From Streptococcus cuniculi (GTDB lineage: Bacteria > Bacillota > Bacilli > Lactobacillales > Streptococcaceae): DNA of 35,874 nucleotides. The translations under genes were made by a program, and so were the position numbers. This document shows positions 27,183 to 34,126 of the stretch, in pieces. The notes under the pieces are model-generated. The model had not been told where the DNA came from. It did not search any database and saw nothing but the letters and a program-made list of their open reading frames with translations. The stretch covers positions 1 through 35,874 of the forward strand of contig NZ_SPPD01000021.1 of NCBI RefSeq assembly GCF_004570575.1, read 5' to 3'. How positions within the stretch are numbered: the stretch's first letter is position 1; every line of letters begins with the position of its first letter.

Positions 27183-27215
27183 TATGAAGGAATTCTGAAA
27201 AAAGTGTGCTATAGT
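27183..27215 (+). promoter_or_regulatory. Promoter of the two-component system with nis-box-like direct repeats
   Basis: Two 11-bp units, TATGAAGGAAT (27183-27193) and TCTGAAAAAAG (27194-27204), end 5 nt before an extended -10, TGCTATAGT (27207-27215). No -35 consensus is present. The geometry equals that of the ABC operon promoter at 29507-29539, with a less perfect first unit, suggesting autoregulation by the response regulator. Confidence 0.65.
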
Positions 27216-27256
27216 TAAATGAATCAACTTTCAGACAAGGAACGGAAGACGCGGAC

Positions 27257-27357
27257 AATACTTGATACACTTCAAAAACTCAAAGTAGACGTTGTGCTGC
27301 ATTTCAGTCCTATCTGCATAGGCGTCGCCTAGTCTGCTCTTGAATTTTATTGAGTAT
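27257..27357 (-). repeat. RUP-like repeat, copy 3
   Basis: About 101 bp from AATACTTGATACACTTCAAA to TTATTGAGTAT. It shares ends and the internal TTTCAGTCCTATCTG with copy 2. The inverted terminal bases and the size resemble pneumococcal RUP elements. It lies in the 5' leader of the response regulator gene. Confidence 0.65.
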
Positions 27358-27434
27358 GAGTACGACAAGTCGAAAGTGACGGATGGATCAAAGTTCGTTC
27401 AAAAAATATAAATAGAGAAAAGGGAGGGAGACAG

Positions 27435-28136
27435 ATGTATCAGATTCTTGTAGTAGATGATGACGAGGAAATTTTGAAATTAATTCGTACGATTTTAGAA
27501 ATGAAAAATATTTCGGTCACAACTCGTCAGGAAGTGTCAATTCCTATTGATCCGAAAGAGTTTAAGGGATTTGACTTGATTATGCTAGATGTTATGCTAC
27601 GACATACAGACGGGCTTACCATTTGTAGAGCGATTCGGCAAGAGATACAGACACCGATTGTTTTTATCAGCGCTAGAGATGCTGAGGAAGACATTGTAAA
27701 GGGCTTGCAATTGGGAGGGGACGATTATATCACAAAGCCTTTTGGGGTCAAGCAACTGAGCGCAAAGGTGGAAGCCCATCTCAGGAGAGAGGTGCGGACT
27801 CGTCAGGCTCAAGAGAGGTATAATCAGGTTGTTCGTGAACTAGGTCCAGTCAGTTTTTTCTTGGAGGGGAAAAAAGTCAGCATCCGAGGTCAGACCTTAC
27901 CTTTAACACATCGAGAGTATGCTATTTTAGAGTTGCTTTCCCACTACCCACAAAAAGTCTTTACGAGAGAAGAAATATATGAACATGTCTATGATGAGGA
28001 GGCAGATGTCCTTTTTCATTCTATTTCAGAATATATCTATCAGATTCGGACAAAATGTGCGCCACATGGTGTCAATCCAATTAAAACCATAAGAGGGATA
28101 GGGTATCAATATGCAGATGACACAATACTCCATTAA
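27435..28136 (+). CDS. NisR-like OmpR-family response regulator
   Basis: A 233-residue response regulator of the lantibiotic NisR/SpaR/SalR group (NisR is 229 residues). The receiver domain has acidic residues VDDDEE at 7-12, the phospho-acceptor D52 in LDVML, and a lysine in TKPFG near 105. The C-terminal winged helix (about 140-228) ends with the usual TIRGIGYQY. A GGGAGGGAG box precedes the ATG. It overlaps the kinase gene by 26 nt. It probably binds the direct-repeat promoters at 27183-27215 and 29507-29539. The specific NisR assignment rests on the neighbouring NisFEG/NisI-like genes and those promoters. Confidence 0.88.
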   Translation: MYQILVVDDDEEILKLIRTILEMKNISVTTRQEVSIPIDPKEFKGFDLIMLDVMLRHTDGLTICRAIRQEIQTPIVFISARDAEEDIVKGLQLGGDDYITKPFGVKQLSAKVEAHLRREVRTRQAQERYNQVVRELGPVSFFLEGKKVSIRGQTLPLTHREYAILELLSHYPQKVFTREEIYEHVYDEEADVLFHSISEYIYQIRTKCAPHGVNPIKTIRGIGYQYADDTILH

Positions 28137-29469
28137 ACAACGAGTTTTACGCAGTGTAGGAGAAGTTGCACTTGGAACAATTGCTCTGTTATTCGGAATA
28201 CTTGCCCTATCTTACTTACTCATTACGACGCAGCAAGTAGCAGTTCCGAATGCTCAGTTATCTGTTTCGATTGATGAGAGTGCTACAGTTGAGGCTATTG
28301 CCGACCAGATGAACCTCTTGCCTTATGACTATGCTTTATTTGACCAATCAAAGGGAGAGCTTCTTGTAGGACACTATCAGGAGATGGAACAGAAATACTA
28401 TCAAGCTGTTTTTGAGAGTCAAAAAGAAAATGTACATGGATCGACAGCCTATGTTCCCTACTCCAATCACCGGTTCTCCCTCGTGGTACGCCAACCTCTA
28501 ATACCCGAATTTACCAATCCTGCCCTGCGCTTCATTTCGTGGAATGTATTTAGTTATATCCTTTTTTTCGTAGGAGAATGTCTGATGATTACTTGGTCTG
28601 TTCTGCGATTGGTGAAGGAATTTTCTCAGAATTTTCAAGCAGTGCGAAGTATTTCTTTGAGCATGGGCAAGCCACATGTATCGAAACGATTGGTTCAATC
28701 AAGGCTACTAGAATTTGAAGAAATTTTAGGAACACTCGAGGAAAAAAGCCAAGAATTAGCACACTTGCTAGATGCAGAGCGAAAGGAAAAGAAGGACCTA
28801 TCCTTTCAAGTGGCAGCCTTGTCTCATGATGTCAAGACTCCGTTAACGGTCTTGAAAGGGAACTTAGAACTACTGGGTATGACTTCACTGACGAATCAAC
28901 AGGTTAGTTTTGTAGGCTCTATGGAGCGTAGCATTGCGATCTTTGAAACGTATTTTCAGTCTATGCTATCTTACACACGCCTCTTATATGAAGATAACAG
29001 TCACCGAGAACGCATTGTCTTAGAGGAGCTTGTAGACGATGTATGGAGCGAGACGAAGGATATGCTAGATCGAAAGAGTATCGATTTTCATCTGATAAAT
29101 GAAGTGGGGTCGGTCGTCTTTTGGGGAAATGCCCTTTTGCTACACCGTGCTTTGATGAACATTTTGGTCAATGCTGTTCAATATGGGAGAGATGGTGGTC
29201 GAATTGATTTGACCATTTGCCGTGACGATTCATACCTCTTATTTAAAACGTGGAATGATGGTGCTCCTTTTTCGGCAGATGCGCTCCTGCAGGGAACCAA
29301 CTTGTTTTTCACCGAAGATGGTGGAAGAAGTGGTGAACATTATGGGATTGGACTGACCTTTGCACAAGGGGTTGCCAAGCTACATCAGGGTTACTTGCAA
29401 TTGCATAATCCACCAACTAGTGGCGCAGAAGTCCTATTCGCTATTGAGGATAAAGAGATTGGAAACTAG
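28111..29469 (+). CDS. NisK-like sensor histidine kinase
   Basis: A 452-residue membrane kinase, close to NisK (447). Helix 1 is at about residues 18-40 and helix 2 at about 145-168. They flank an extracellular sensor domain of roughly 100 residues, the region that in NisK/SpaK binds the lantibiotic. The phosphorylated histidine is H239 in ALSHDVKTPLTVLKGN. The ATP-binding N box is NILVNAVQYG, and the G boxes include HYGIGLTFAQG. The start is uncertain: ATG 28111 or ATG 28117, both within the end of the regulator gene. The stop codon lies in the stem of the terminator 29463-29493. The ligand is inferred to be nisin-like. Confidence 0.87.
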   Translation: MQMTQYSIKQRVLRSVGEVALGTIALLFGILALSYLLITTQQVAVPNAQLSVSIDESATVEAIADQMNLLPYDYALFDQSKGELLVGHYQEMEQKYYQAVFESQKENVHGSTAYVPYSNHRFSLVVRQPLIPEFTNPALRFISWNVFSYILFFVGECLMITWSVLRLVKEFSQNFQAVRSISLSMGKPHVSKRLVQSRLLEFEEILGTLEEKSQELAHLLDAERKEKKDLSFQVAALSHDVKTPLTVLKGNLELLGMTSLTNQQVSFVGSMERSIAIFETYFQSMLSYTRLLYEDNSHRERIVLEELVDDVWSETKDMLDRKSIDFHLINEVGSVVFWGNALLLHRALMNILVNAVQYGRDGGRIDLTICRDDSYLLFKTWNDGAPFSADALLQGTNLFFTEDGGRSGEHYGIGLTFAQGVAKLHQGYLQLHNPPTSGAEVLFAIEDKEIGN

Positions 29470-29493
29470 GAGCATCGTACTCCTAGTTTTTTT
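29463..29493 (+). terminator. Terminator after the two-component system
   Basis: AAACTAGGAG (29463-29472) and CTCCTAGTTT (29480-29489) form a perfect 10-bp stem followed by a T run. It includes the kinase stop codon and separates the RK unit from the FEG-I unit. Confidence 0.85.
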
Positions 29494-29506
29494 CTTGTTG
29501 GAAGAG

Positions 29507-29539
29507 TCTGAACAAATTCTGAACAAGTGAGTGTATACT
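29507..29539 (+). promoter_or_regulatory. nis-box-like promoter of the ABC/immunity operon
   Basis: Direct repeats TCTGAACAAAT (29507-29517) and TCTGAACAAGT (29518-29528) give TCT-N8-TCT. They end 5 nt before the -10 TATACT (29534-29539). No -35 match is present, as expected for a promoter that needs an activator. The arrangement equals what I recall of the nisA promoter nis-box, including the 16 nt from the second TCT to the -10. Confidence 0.75.
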
Positions 29540-29674
29540 TATAGCGGATTGAGAAGGGAATAGGACAAGGAAAGGAGTTGCAGATAGAATTGGCGTTCAT
29601 CAAAGTAACTGAACGATGTCCAACCTTTATTCAATGCACTATATGGTCAACAAAAGCAAAAGGAGGACAATAAT

Positions 29675-30367
29675 ATGCATCTTCAAGTAGAGCATCTTCA
29701 GAAAGAATTTAAGGATAAGGTGGTTCTGCAGGATCTTTCTTTTGAGATTGAGTCAGGTACTGTTTGTGGTCTTTTAGGAGTGAATGGTGCAGGGAAATCA
29801 ACTCTCATGAAAATCTTGTTTGGACTTGAGAAAGCAGATAAGGGGCAGATTTTGATGGATGGACGCTCACAGAACGATAGAGATAGAAGCCGAACATTAG
29901 GGGCACTCATTGAAAATCCTGCTATTTATCAGAATTTATCTGCCTTTGACAATCTAAAGACGAGAGCCTTGCTGTATGGTATTTCAGACGAGCGGATTTG
30001 GGAAGTGCTCAGGATGGTTGGTTTATCAGATACTGGCAAGAAGCGAGTCAAGGCATTTTCACTAGGGATGAAGCAACGTCTAGGAATTGGAATGGCGATG
30101 CTAATAGAGCCAAAATTTCTGATTTTGGATGAGCCGACTAATGGCTTAGATCCGGATGGTATCAAGGATTTACTTCAGTTGATTCGGTCTTTAAAAGAAA
30201 AGCAGATGACAATCCTTGTTTCTAGTCACCAATTACATGAGGTCAGTCAAATAGCGGATCAGATTTTGATTCTACATCAGGGGCAGATTTGCTATAATGA
30301 GCAAAATTGCCATGAGGATGATTTGGAACAACTCTTTTTTAGTATTGTACATGGAGGTGTGAGATGA
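29675..30367 (+). CDS. lanF: Lantibiotic immunity ABC transporter ATPase (NisF/LanF type)
   Basis: A 230-residue ATPase of the LanFEG class, which expels lantibiotics from the membrane to the outside. NisF is 225 residues. Walker A is GVNGAGKST (35-43). In place of the usual Q-loop glutamine it has Glu80 in ALIENPAIY, the E-loop hallmark of LanF proteins. The signature is FSLGMKQRLG, Walker B is FLILDEPTNGLD and the switch histidine is in VSSHQLHE. An AAGGAGG box precedes the ATG. The gene overlaps the next by 4 nt. The promoter is the nis-box-like element at 29507-29539. Confidence 0.92.
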   Translation: MHLQVEHLQKEFKDKVVLQDLSFEIESGTVCGLLGVNGAGKSTLMKILFGLEKADKGQILMDGRSQNDRDRSRTLGALIENPAIYQNLSAFDNLKTRALLYGISDERIWEVLRMVGLSDTGKKRVKAFSLGMKQRLGIGMAMLIEPKFLILDEPTNGLDPDGIKDLLQLIRSLKEKQMTILVSSHQLHEVSQIADQILILHQGQICYNEQNCHEDDLEQLFFSIVHGGVR

Positions 30368-31098
30368 AAGCAATCCTTCAATCTGAGTACCTAAAGTTGA
30401 AAGGAGCGGGACAGAAAAAACTTGCTCTGATACTACCTTTTTTAACGCTAGCCATTGCCTTTCTGATTGGCAGTCCCGATATTTTGGAAAGTTTTACGAT
30501 GTATTGGTGGGAGGCGTTGTTTCTCTTTGTGCTGATTGGCTTGCTTTGTCTGTACGATTATCAAGCGGAAAAGCAGGCGGGTCGGTTTCAGAATGTGCTA
30601 GTAGGGACTTTGACTGCAAACATCTATTTCGTGAAGTGGCTACTTGTGGTTTACCAGCTAGTCATTGCGAGCGGTTTTGTTCTGTTATTTCTCTATCTTG
30701 TCTCGCTGTTGTTTCCGACAATGATCCTCCATTGGCTTACCAATGTGATGACCCTGTTTCTTGTACTACTGACAGTCCTGTGGAATATTCCTTTTTTGTA
30801 TAGCTGTTTTGAGTATTTTAATGCCTACTTTGTTTTAGTGGTCAATAGTTTTCTTTGTTTTTTAGTGGCCCCTTTCATCGCCCAAACGAATTGGTGGTAC
30901 CTGTTTCCCTACACTTATCATTATAAGGTGATGGCAATTTTACTACATATAAAACCGTCGGGAGATACCATGGCACCAGCAGCATCAATAGATATACTGT
31001 CTTTGCTGATGGCTATCGCTTTATCTCTGGTTCTTGCTAGCTTAGGGGCGGTTATTTGGATGAGAAAGGAGCAGGCTGATGGCCATCGTACACAGTGA
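30364..31098 (+). CDS. lanE: Lantibiotic immunity ABC permease (NisE/MutE type)
   Basis: A 244-residue membrane protein with six predicted helices and a short cytoplasmic start, MKAILQSEYLKLKG. NisE is 242 residues. It pairs with LanF and LanG. The family features include the early W/Y-rich loop and the extracellular stretch NWWYLFPYTYHYKVMA before the last helices. A GGAGGTG box lies at the end of lanF, and the ATGA overlap couples translation. The lanG gene starts 20 nt inside its 3' end. Confidence 0.88.
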   Translation: MKAILQSEYLKLKGAGQKKLALILPFLTLAIAFLIGSPDILESFTMYWWEALFLFVLIGLLCLYDYQAEKQAGRFQNVLVGTLTANIYFVKWLLVVYQLVIASGFVLLFLYLVSLLFPTMILHWLTNVMTLFLVLLTVLWNIPFLYSCFEYFNAYFVLVVNSFLCFLVAPFIAQTNWWYLFPYTYHYKVMAILLHIKPSGDTMAPAASIDILSLLMAIALSLVLASLGAVIWMRKEQADGHRTQ

Positions 31099-31735
31099 AT
31101 GGCTTAAGATTCGTCATTCGTATGCAGTTTTGTTTTTAGTCGGCTTTAGTTTACTAGAATATATCACGATACCCGCTTACCTGGCCTTTGTTCCGAGTTC
31201 ATATGCGCTAGAAGCTGCGATCTATTTTCCTATGTTGGCAAATTGTCTAGTCTATACCATTATTTCTATCTTATTAGTTGAGCAGGAAAGTCAAGCGAAT
31301 CATTTTCAATACATTCGGAGTGAAGCGCGTAGCTGGTGCTTGTGGGGTGCAAAGTTCGTATTGGTAGATGGTTTGTCCCTTCTGCCAACCATGATGTTAT
31401 GGTGGTTCATTGCGACCTTTGTTTACAAGGATATACCGTATCTGGCCATTGGTCTTGCTAGTTGGGGGTTTACGATTTTTGTGTATCATGTTCATCTGGT
31501 GCTCAGTTTATTTCTAGCAAAGGGTGTCAATTTTGCGGTTGCGTTTATTGAATGTTTGTTGGTGCTTTTTGCAAGTAATCGGACATTTCTAGGCCATTAT
31601 TGGTGTCCTATTGTTCTGCCTGCTAATTTCATCATTAGTTTGAATCGTTCTTATTTGCTAACCTTATGCTGCTGGATAGTAGGGATGACTTGTGTAGCAT
31701 TCTGTTTGATGCATGTAAAACGTTACCGAGTTTAG
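31079..31735 (+). CDS. lanG: Lantibiotic immunity ABC permease (NisG/MutG type)
   Basis: A 218-residue permease with six hydrophobic segments (NisG is 214), second membrane subunit of the LanFEG transporter. The cytoplasmic start MAIVHSEWLKIRHS is typical of ABC-2 immunity permeases. An AAAGGAG box 7 nt upstream inside lanE supports ATG 31079. The 20-nt overlap and following 10-nt gap to the lipoprotein gene place all four genes in one operon. Confidence 0.87.
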   Translation: MAIVHSEWLKIRHSYAVLFLVGFSLLEYITIPAYLAFVPSSYALEAAIYFPMLANCLVYTIISILLVEQESQANHFQYIRSEARSWCLWGAKFVLVDGLSLLPTMMLWWFIATFVYKDIPYLAIGLASWGFTIFVYHVHLVLSLFLAKGVNFAVAFIECLLVLFASNRTFLGHYWCPIVLPANFIISLNRSYLLTLCCWIVGMTCVAFCLMHVKRYRV

Positions 31736-31745
31736 GAGGGATCTC

Positions 31746-32459
31746 ATGAAATGGAAAAAGTTTCTGTTTTTGATTGTTTTGCTGAGTGTTACCTGCTTGA
31801 TGGCCTGTCAACAAGGTCAGAGAGCTATTGTATTTCATCGGGAAGACTTCACAACCTTTTCTTATCAACAACGAAGCTATACTATTTTGAATCAGAAGGT
31901 TGATGTCAGTGAATTGGATCGACTTGAGCTACGCTTTTTACACTTGGAAGTGATGGGTGAGGACAAACGCAATAAAGGGACGAGTTTGAGCGTTCAAAAT
32001 CTCTATCGGATTCGTGACGGTGGCTTGTGTATTGGTATACAGGATGATTATTATCGTGTCAAACCTAGTGATGAACTAGTTGCAAGCGATGAGCGCTGGA
32101 AGCCAGCTGTTTCTGGTGAAGACGGACTGATGATTGGAGAGACATTCCGTATCAATCATCGAGATGCCCGCATGATTGATGGAGGCGGGCATCATTATCG
32201 TGTGACAAATACGCTAGTGTCCGAAGAAGAACTAGATGAATTTGTGACGGTATTAGCGGAAGTGGTTTTATTTCGTTCTGATACAGGTCAAAGAATTCCG
32301 TCGAGCCGGTGGGGAGCGATGGATTGGACGGGGCAAGACGCAAAGGAGAAGCGGGATTTGTGGACCTATGGATCCATTTATACAGTAAAAGAGCATTCTG
32401 CTCAAGATGTCCTTGCGATTGAGGTCAATGATGCGTATCACCTTGCCATAAGAGAATAA
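31746..32459 (+). CDS. NisI-like lantibiotic immunity lipoprotein
   Basis: A 237-residue protein with a lipoprotein signal peptide: basic MKWKK, a hydrophobic core and a lipobox ending at Cys21 (CLMAC). The mature part resembles nisin immunity protein NisI (245 residues) along its length. Shared features, from memory of NisI, include LCIGIQDDYYRV against LCMGINDRYYKI, VSEEELDEFVTVLAEV against VSDEELGEYQDVLAEV, IPSSRWGAMD against IPRSEWGRID, and AIEVNDAYHLA against AVEINDDFKLA. NisI binds nisin outside the membrane and keeps it from lipid II. A TAGGAGG box supports the start. The C-terminus, important for nisin recognition in NisI, ends a few residues earlier and differs. Confidence 0.85.
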   Translation: MKWKKFLFLIVLLSVTCLMACQQGQRAIVFHREDFTTFSYQQRSYTILNQKVDVSELDRLELRFLHLEVMGEDKRNKGTSLSVQNLYRIRDGGLCIGIQDDYYRVKPSDELVASDERWKPAVSGEDGLMIGETFRINHRDARMIDGGGHHYRVTNTLVSEEELDEFVTVLAEVVLFRSDTGQRIPSSRWGAMDWTGQDAKEKRDLWTYGSIYTVKEHSAQDVLAIEVNDAYHLAIRE

Positions 32460-32486
32460 AACCCAGCTCATTTCCAGAGCTGGGTT
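32460..32486. terminator. Terminator shared by the immunity operon and the Sua5-like gene
   Basis: AACCCAGCTC (32460-32469) and GAGCTGGGTT (32477-32486) form a 10-bp stem. The better T tract is on the minus strand (from the A run 32458-32461), but both converging transcripts could end here. Confidence 0.75.
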
Positions 32487-32507
32487 GATTTGTTTTCGTC
32501 AAAAAGA

Positions 32508-33293
32508 TTAGTAATATTCCCCTTGGCGGTAGTCCCATGAGTTGAAGTGGTCTGACAGGTGCATCATGATTTTATCAATGTCAAGACCTTTACGAATCAC
32601 AACAGGGCATGGGGAGATAGAGCGGCTGTCCTTGCCTTGTTCTGGAATGAGTTTACCGTCAGCGTCCACCATAGAGACCATGACTCCTTGCTCGTAGCGA
32701 GTTTCCAGCGTCTTATCAGGCTGGATAGATGCCACATAATCATCTGCCTCGATGACGAGGTCTACCTTTGATTCGATGCGCTCCCCAATCCCTTCGACCT
32801 TACCGCGGTTTCCTTTTCCAGATGGATTGGCGGAAGAAGCATAGACCATACGACCCTCTTTTTCCCACATTTCCTTGGCAATTTGCTCCCCGGCAACGCC
32901 AAACTTGATGACAAAGCAAGAAGTTCCACGGATGTCCGTCATCAATTCCTCACGACCATCGCCATAGGCTTTGAGCTTGGCATAGGCTTCCTCACGCCAT
33001 GGAAGAATACAGCCGAGCAAAATATCTTCGTCCCAATGTTTTTGGTAGAAGGCATCAATCTCTGGGGTCATCTGAGCCAATTCATGGAGTTCTTCCATGC
33101 TACCACATAGCACAACACCGGGCTTATTGCGCTTGCGCTCCTTGGCATCAAATTTTCGCTCCAAACCAGCCTTGTCAGCAGTCATGATAATGTAGCCAAC
33201 CTTGGTAGGGCAGACAATCACGCCCCCCTCTCCTTTGATGATATCAAGTCCTTCTTGCGACAGTTGCCCATCCCAATGGATATGTTTCGTCAT
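32508..33293 (-). CDS. Sua5/YciO/YrdC-family protein
   Basis: A 261-residue protein of the YrdC-like fold. The family enzymes Sua5/TsaC make threonylcarbamoyl-AMP for t6A synthesis. The conserved VCPTKVGYIIMTADKAGLE stands at the position of the usual PTDTVYGL segment. It is followed by FDAKERKRNKPGVVL (K/R-rich substrate site) and SSANPSGKGNRGKVEGI. The sequence deviates from typical TsaC/Sua5 in the first motif and has an unfamiliar C-terminal part. It may therefore be a paralogue with another nucleotide or substrate. A GAGGAG box precedes the ATG. The genuine TsaC/Sua5 would be expected elsewhere in the genome. Confidence 0.75.
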   Translation of the reverse strand: MTKHIHWDGQLSQEGLDIIKGEGGVIVCPTKVGYIIMTADKAGLERKFDAKERKRNKPGVVLCGSMEELHELAQMTPEIDAFYQKHWDEDILLGCILPWREEAYAKLKAYGDGREELMTDIRGTSCFVIKFGVAGEQIAKEMWEKEGRMVYASSANPSGKGNRGKVEGIGERIESKVDLVIEADDYVASIQPDKTLETRYEQGVMVSMVDADGKLIPEQGKDSRSISPCPVVIRKGLDIDKIMMHLSDHFNSWDYRQGEYY

Positions 33294-33331
33294 ACCTTTA
33301 ATCTCCTCGTCTAAATTTTCAGATAATTCAA

Positions 33332-33568
33332 TTATATCAGAATTTTTGTGAAAATCAACCCTGTTTTGGCAATCAAGTAGAGGATATGAGCTGCATTCGT
33401 TTGGTCTAGACTAGATAACCCTTCATCAATGAAGAGGATTTCTTTTTGGTAGAGGAGAGTACAAGCGATTTCGAGGCGTTTCAGATTACTCTTTGATAGG
33501 GTACGATGTTCAATTCCTAGTGGTATACTCATTTCGTTTATACCTAAAGGTAGCAACAGCCGAAACAT
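33332..33568 (-). pseudogene. ABC transporter ATPase remnant
   Basis: Only the second half of an ATPase domain is present. A signature-like LSKSNLKRLEIACTLLYQ is followed by a Walker B segment, ILFIDEGLSSLD. The protein then ends without the switch-histidine region (TGLIFTKILI). The frame is open upstream to about 33600 but no Walker A is found. There is no ribosome binding site at the ATG. It appears to be a leftover of a deleted transporter gene next to the repeat-rich region. Confidence 0.6.
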
Positions 33569-33804
33569 CTGCGTCTCTTTTTCACTAAGCTTTTGGCCCG
33601 AGTTCAGTTATGCTTGTAGCTGTTGACACGAGTTACACTCGTTTTATTTCCAACCTCCAACAAGTCTTCCAGACTATTGGAGCGAATACTAAAAGCAAAC
33701 GAAACGACTATAATGCTAGCTGTCTAGCATTTGCGAAGGAGTCTAAGTCAGGTATGTTTGGAAAAATCCACTTACTTCGTTCATGAAACTTTCAAAAAAT
33801 GTTC

Positions 33805-33832
33805 TTGCCTTTTTTCATTTTTTCGCTATACT
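33805..33832 (+). promoter_or_regulatory. Promoter of the glycine riboswitch-AGCS unit
   Basis: TTGCCT (33805-33810) and TATACT (33827-33832) are 16 nt apart. The start near 33839 gives a leader of about 290 nt before the gene. Confidence 0.65.
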
Positions 33833-33899
33833 AGTAAGTAACGAAATACCGGTTGACATCTCGTGGGAGGACTTGGGTCCAACTGTGGGAAAGACGGAA

Positions 33900-33977
33900 C
33901 TCTGGAGAGACCGTAATGGCGCCGAAGGGGCAAGGTGATGCAGTACATCACTCAAACTCTCAGGCAAAAGGACAGAG
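33900..33977 (+). promoter_or_regulatory. Glycine riboswitch (single recognisable aptamer)
   Basis: The conserved core segments GGAGAGACC, GCGCCGAAGGGGCAA and CTCAGGCAAAAGGACAGAG are present in order. Helices CTCTG (33900-33904) with CAGAG (33973-33977) and GAGAG (33905-33909) with CTCTC (33957-33961) form. Only one full aptamer is visible; flanking sequence may form a ghost aptamer. Glycine would control the downstream amino acid symporter. No intrinsic terminator with a T run is apparent between aptamer and gene. Confidence 0.93.
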
Positions 33978-34126
33978 CATAGGAATGCGGAAGTGAATTT
34001 CCCCTAGGCTAGTGGAAGAGTATCCACCTCCTATCTCATTATGGTTATACGCTATAAAAGCAGAGTTTGACGGTCGCAGTCAAGCTCTTTCGTTTTCATG
34101 AGACAGTAGAATGTGGAGGAGATGGA

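Larger units (their letters stand above)
27127..27434. other. Region between GNAT pseudogene and nisR-like gene
   Basis: It holds the regulated promoter of the two-component system (27183-27215) and then a leader of about 215 nt, into which a RUP-like repeat (27257-27357) is inserted. An open frame of 37 codons from ATG 27219 starts only 4 nt after the -10 and has no ribosome binding site, so I do not call it a gene. Confidence 0.6.
33569..34126. other. Leader and repeat-rich region upstream of the AGCS gene
   Basis: Short hairpins occur at 33628-33642 (ACGAGT/ACTCGT then TTT) and 33712-33731 (AATGCTAG/CTAGCATT). Bases 33690-33711 in reverse resemble 4239-4260. A promoter (33805-33832), a glycine riboswitch (33900-33977) and a further hairpin (34012-34027) follow. 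No gene is seen. Confidence 0.6.

Noticed and set aside
27219..27332. 37-codon ORF in the leader of the response regulator gene
   Set aside because: The ATG lies 4 nt after the -10 box, no ribosome binding site precedes it, and the frame ends inside a RUP-like repeat.
29545..29673. Open frame before lanF ending ...ERCPTFIQCTIWS, with Cys and Thr/Ser residues like a type AII lantibiotic core
   Set aside because: It has no ATG. The only TTG (29578) abuts the AGGAG with no spacing, no leader with a GG-type cleavage site is present, and no modification enzyme is nearby. It is probably the untranslated leader.
34067..34126. N-terminal extension of the AGCS symporter from a TTG codon
   Set aside because: No ribosome binding site; ATG 34127 follows GGAGGAG and starts the conserved family N-terminus.
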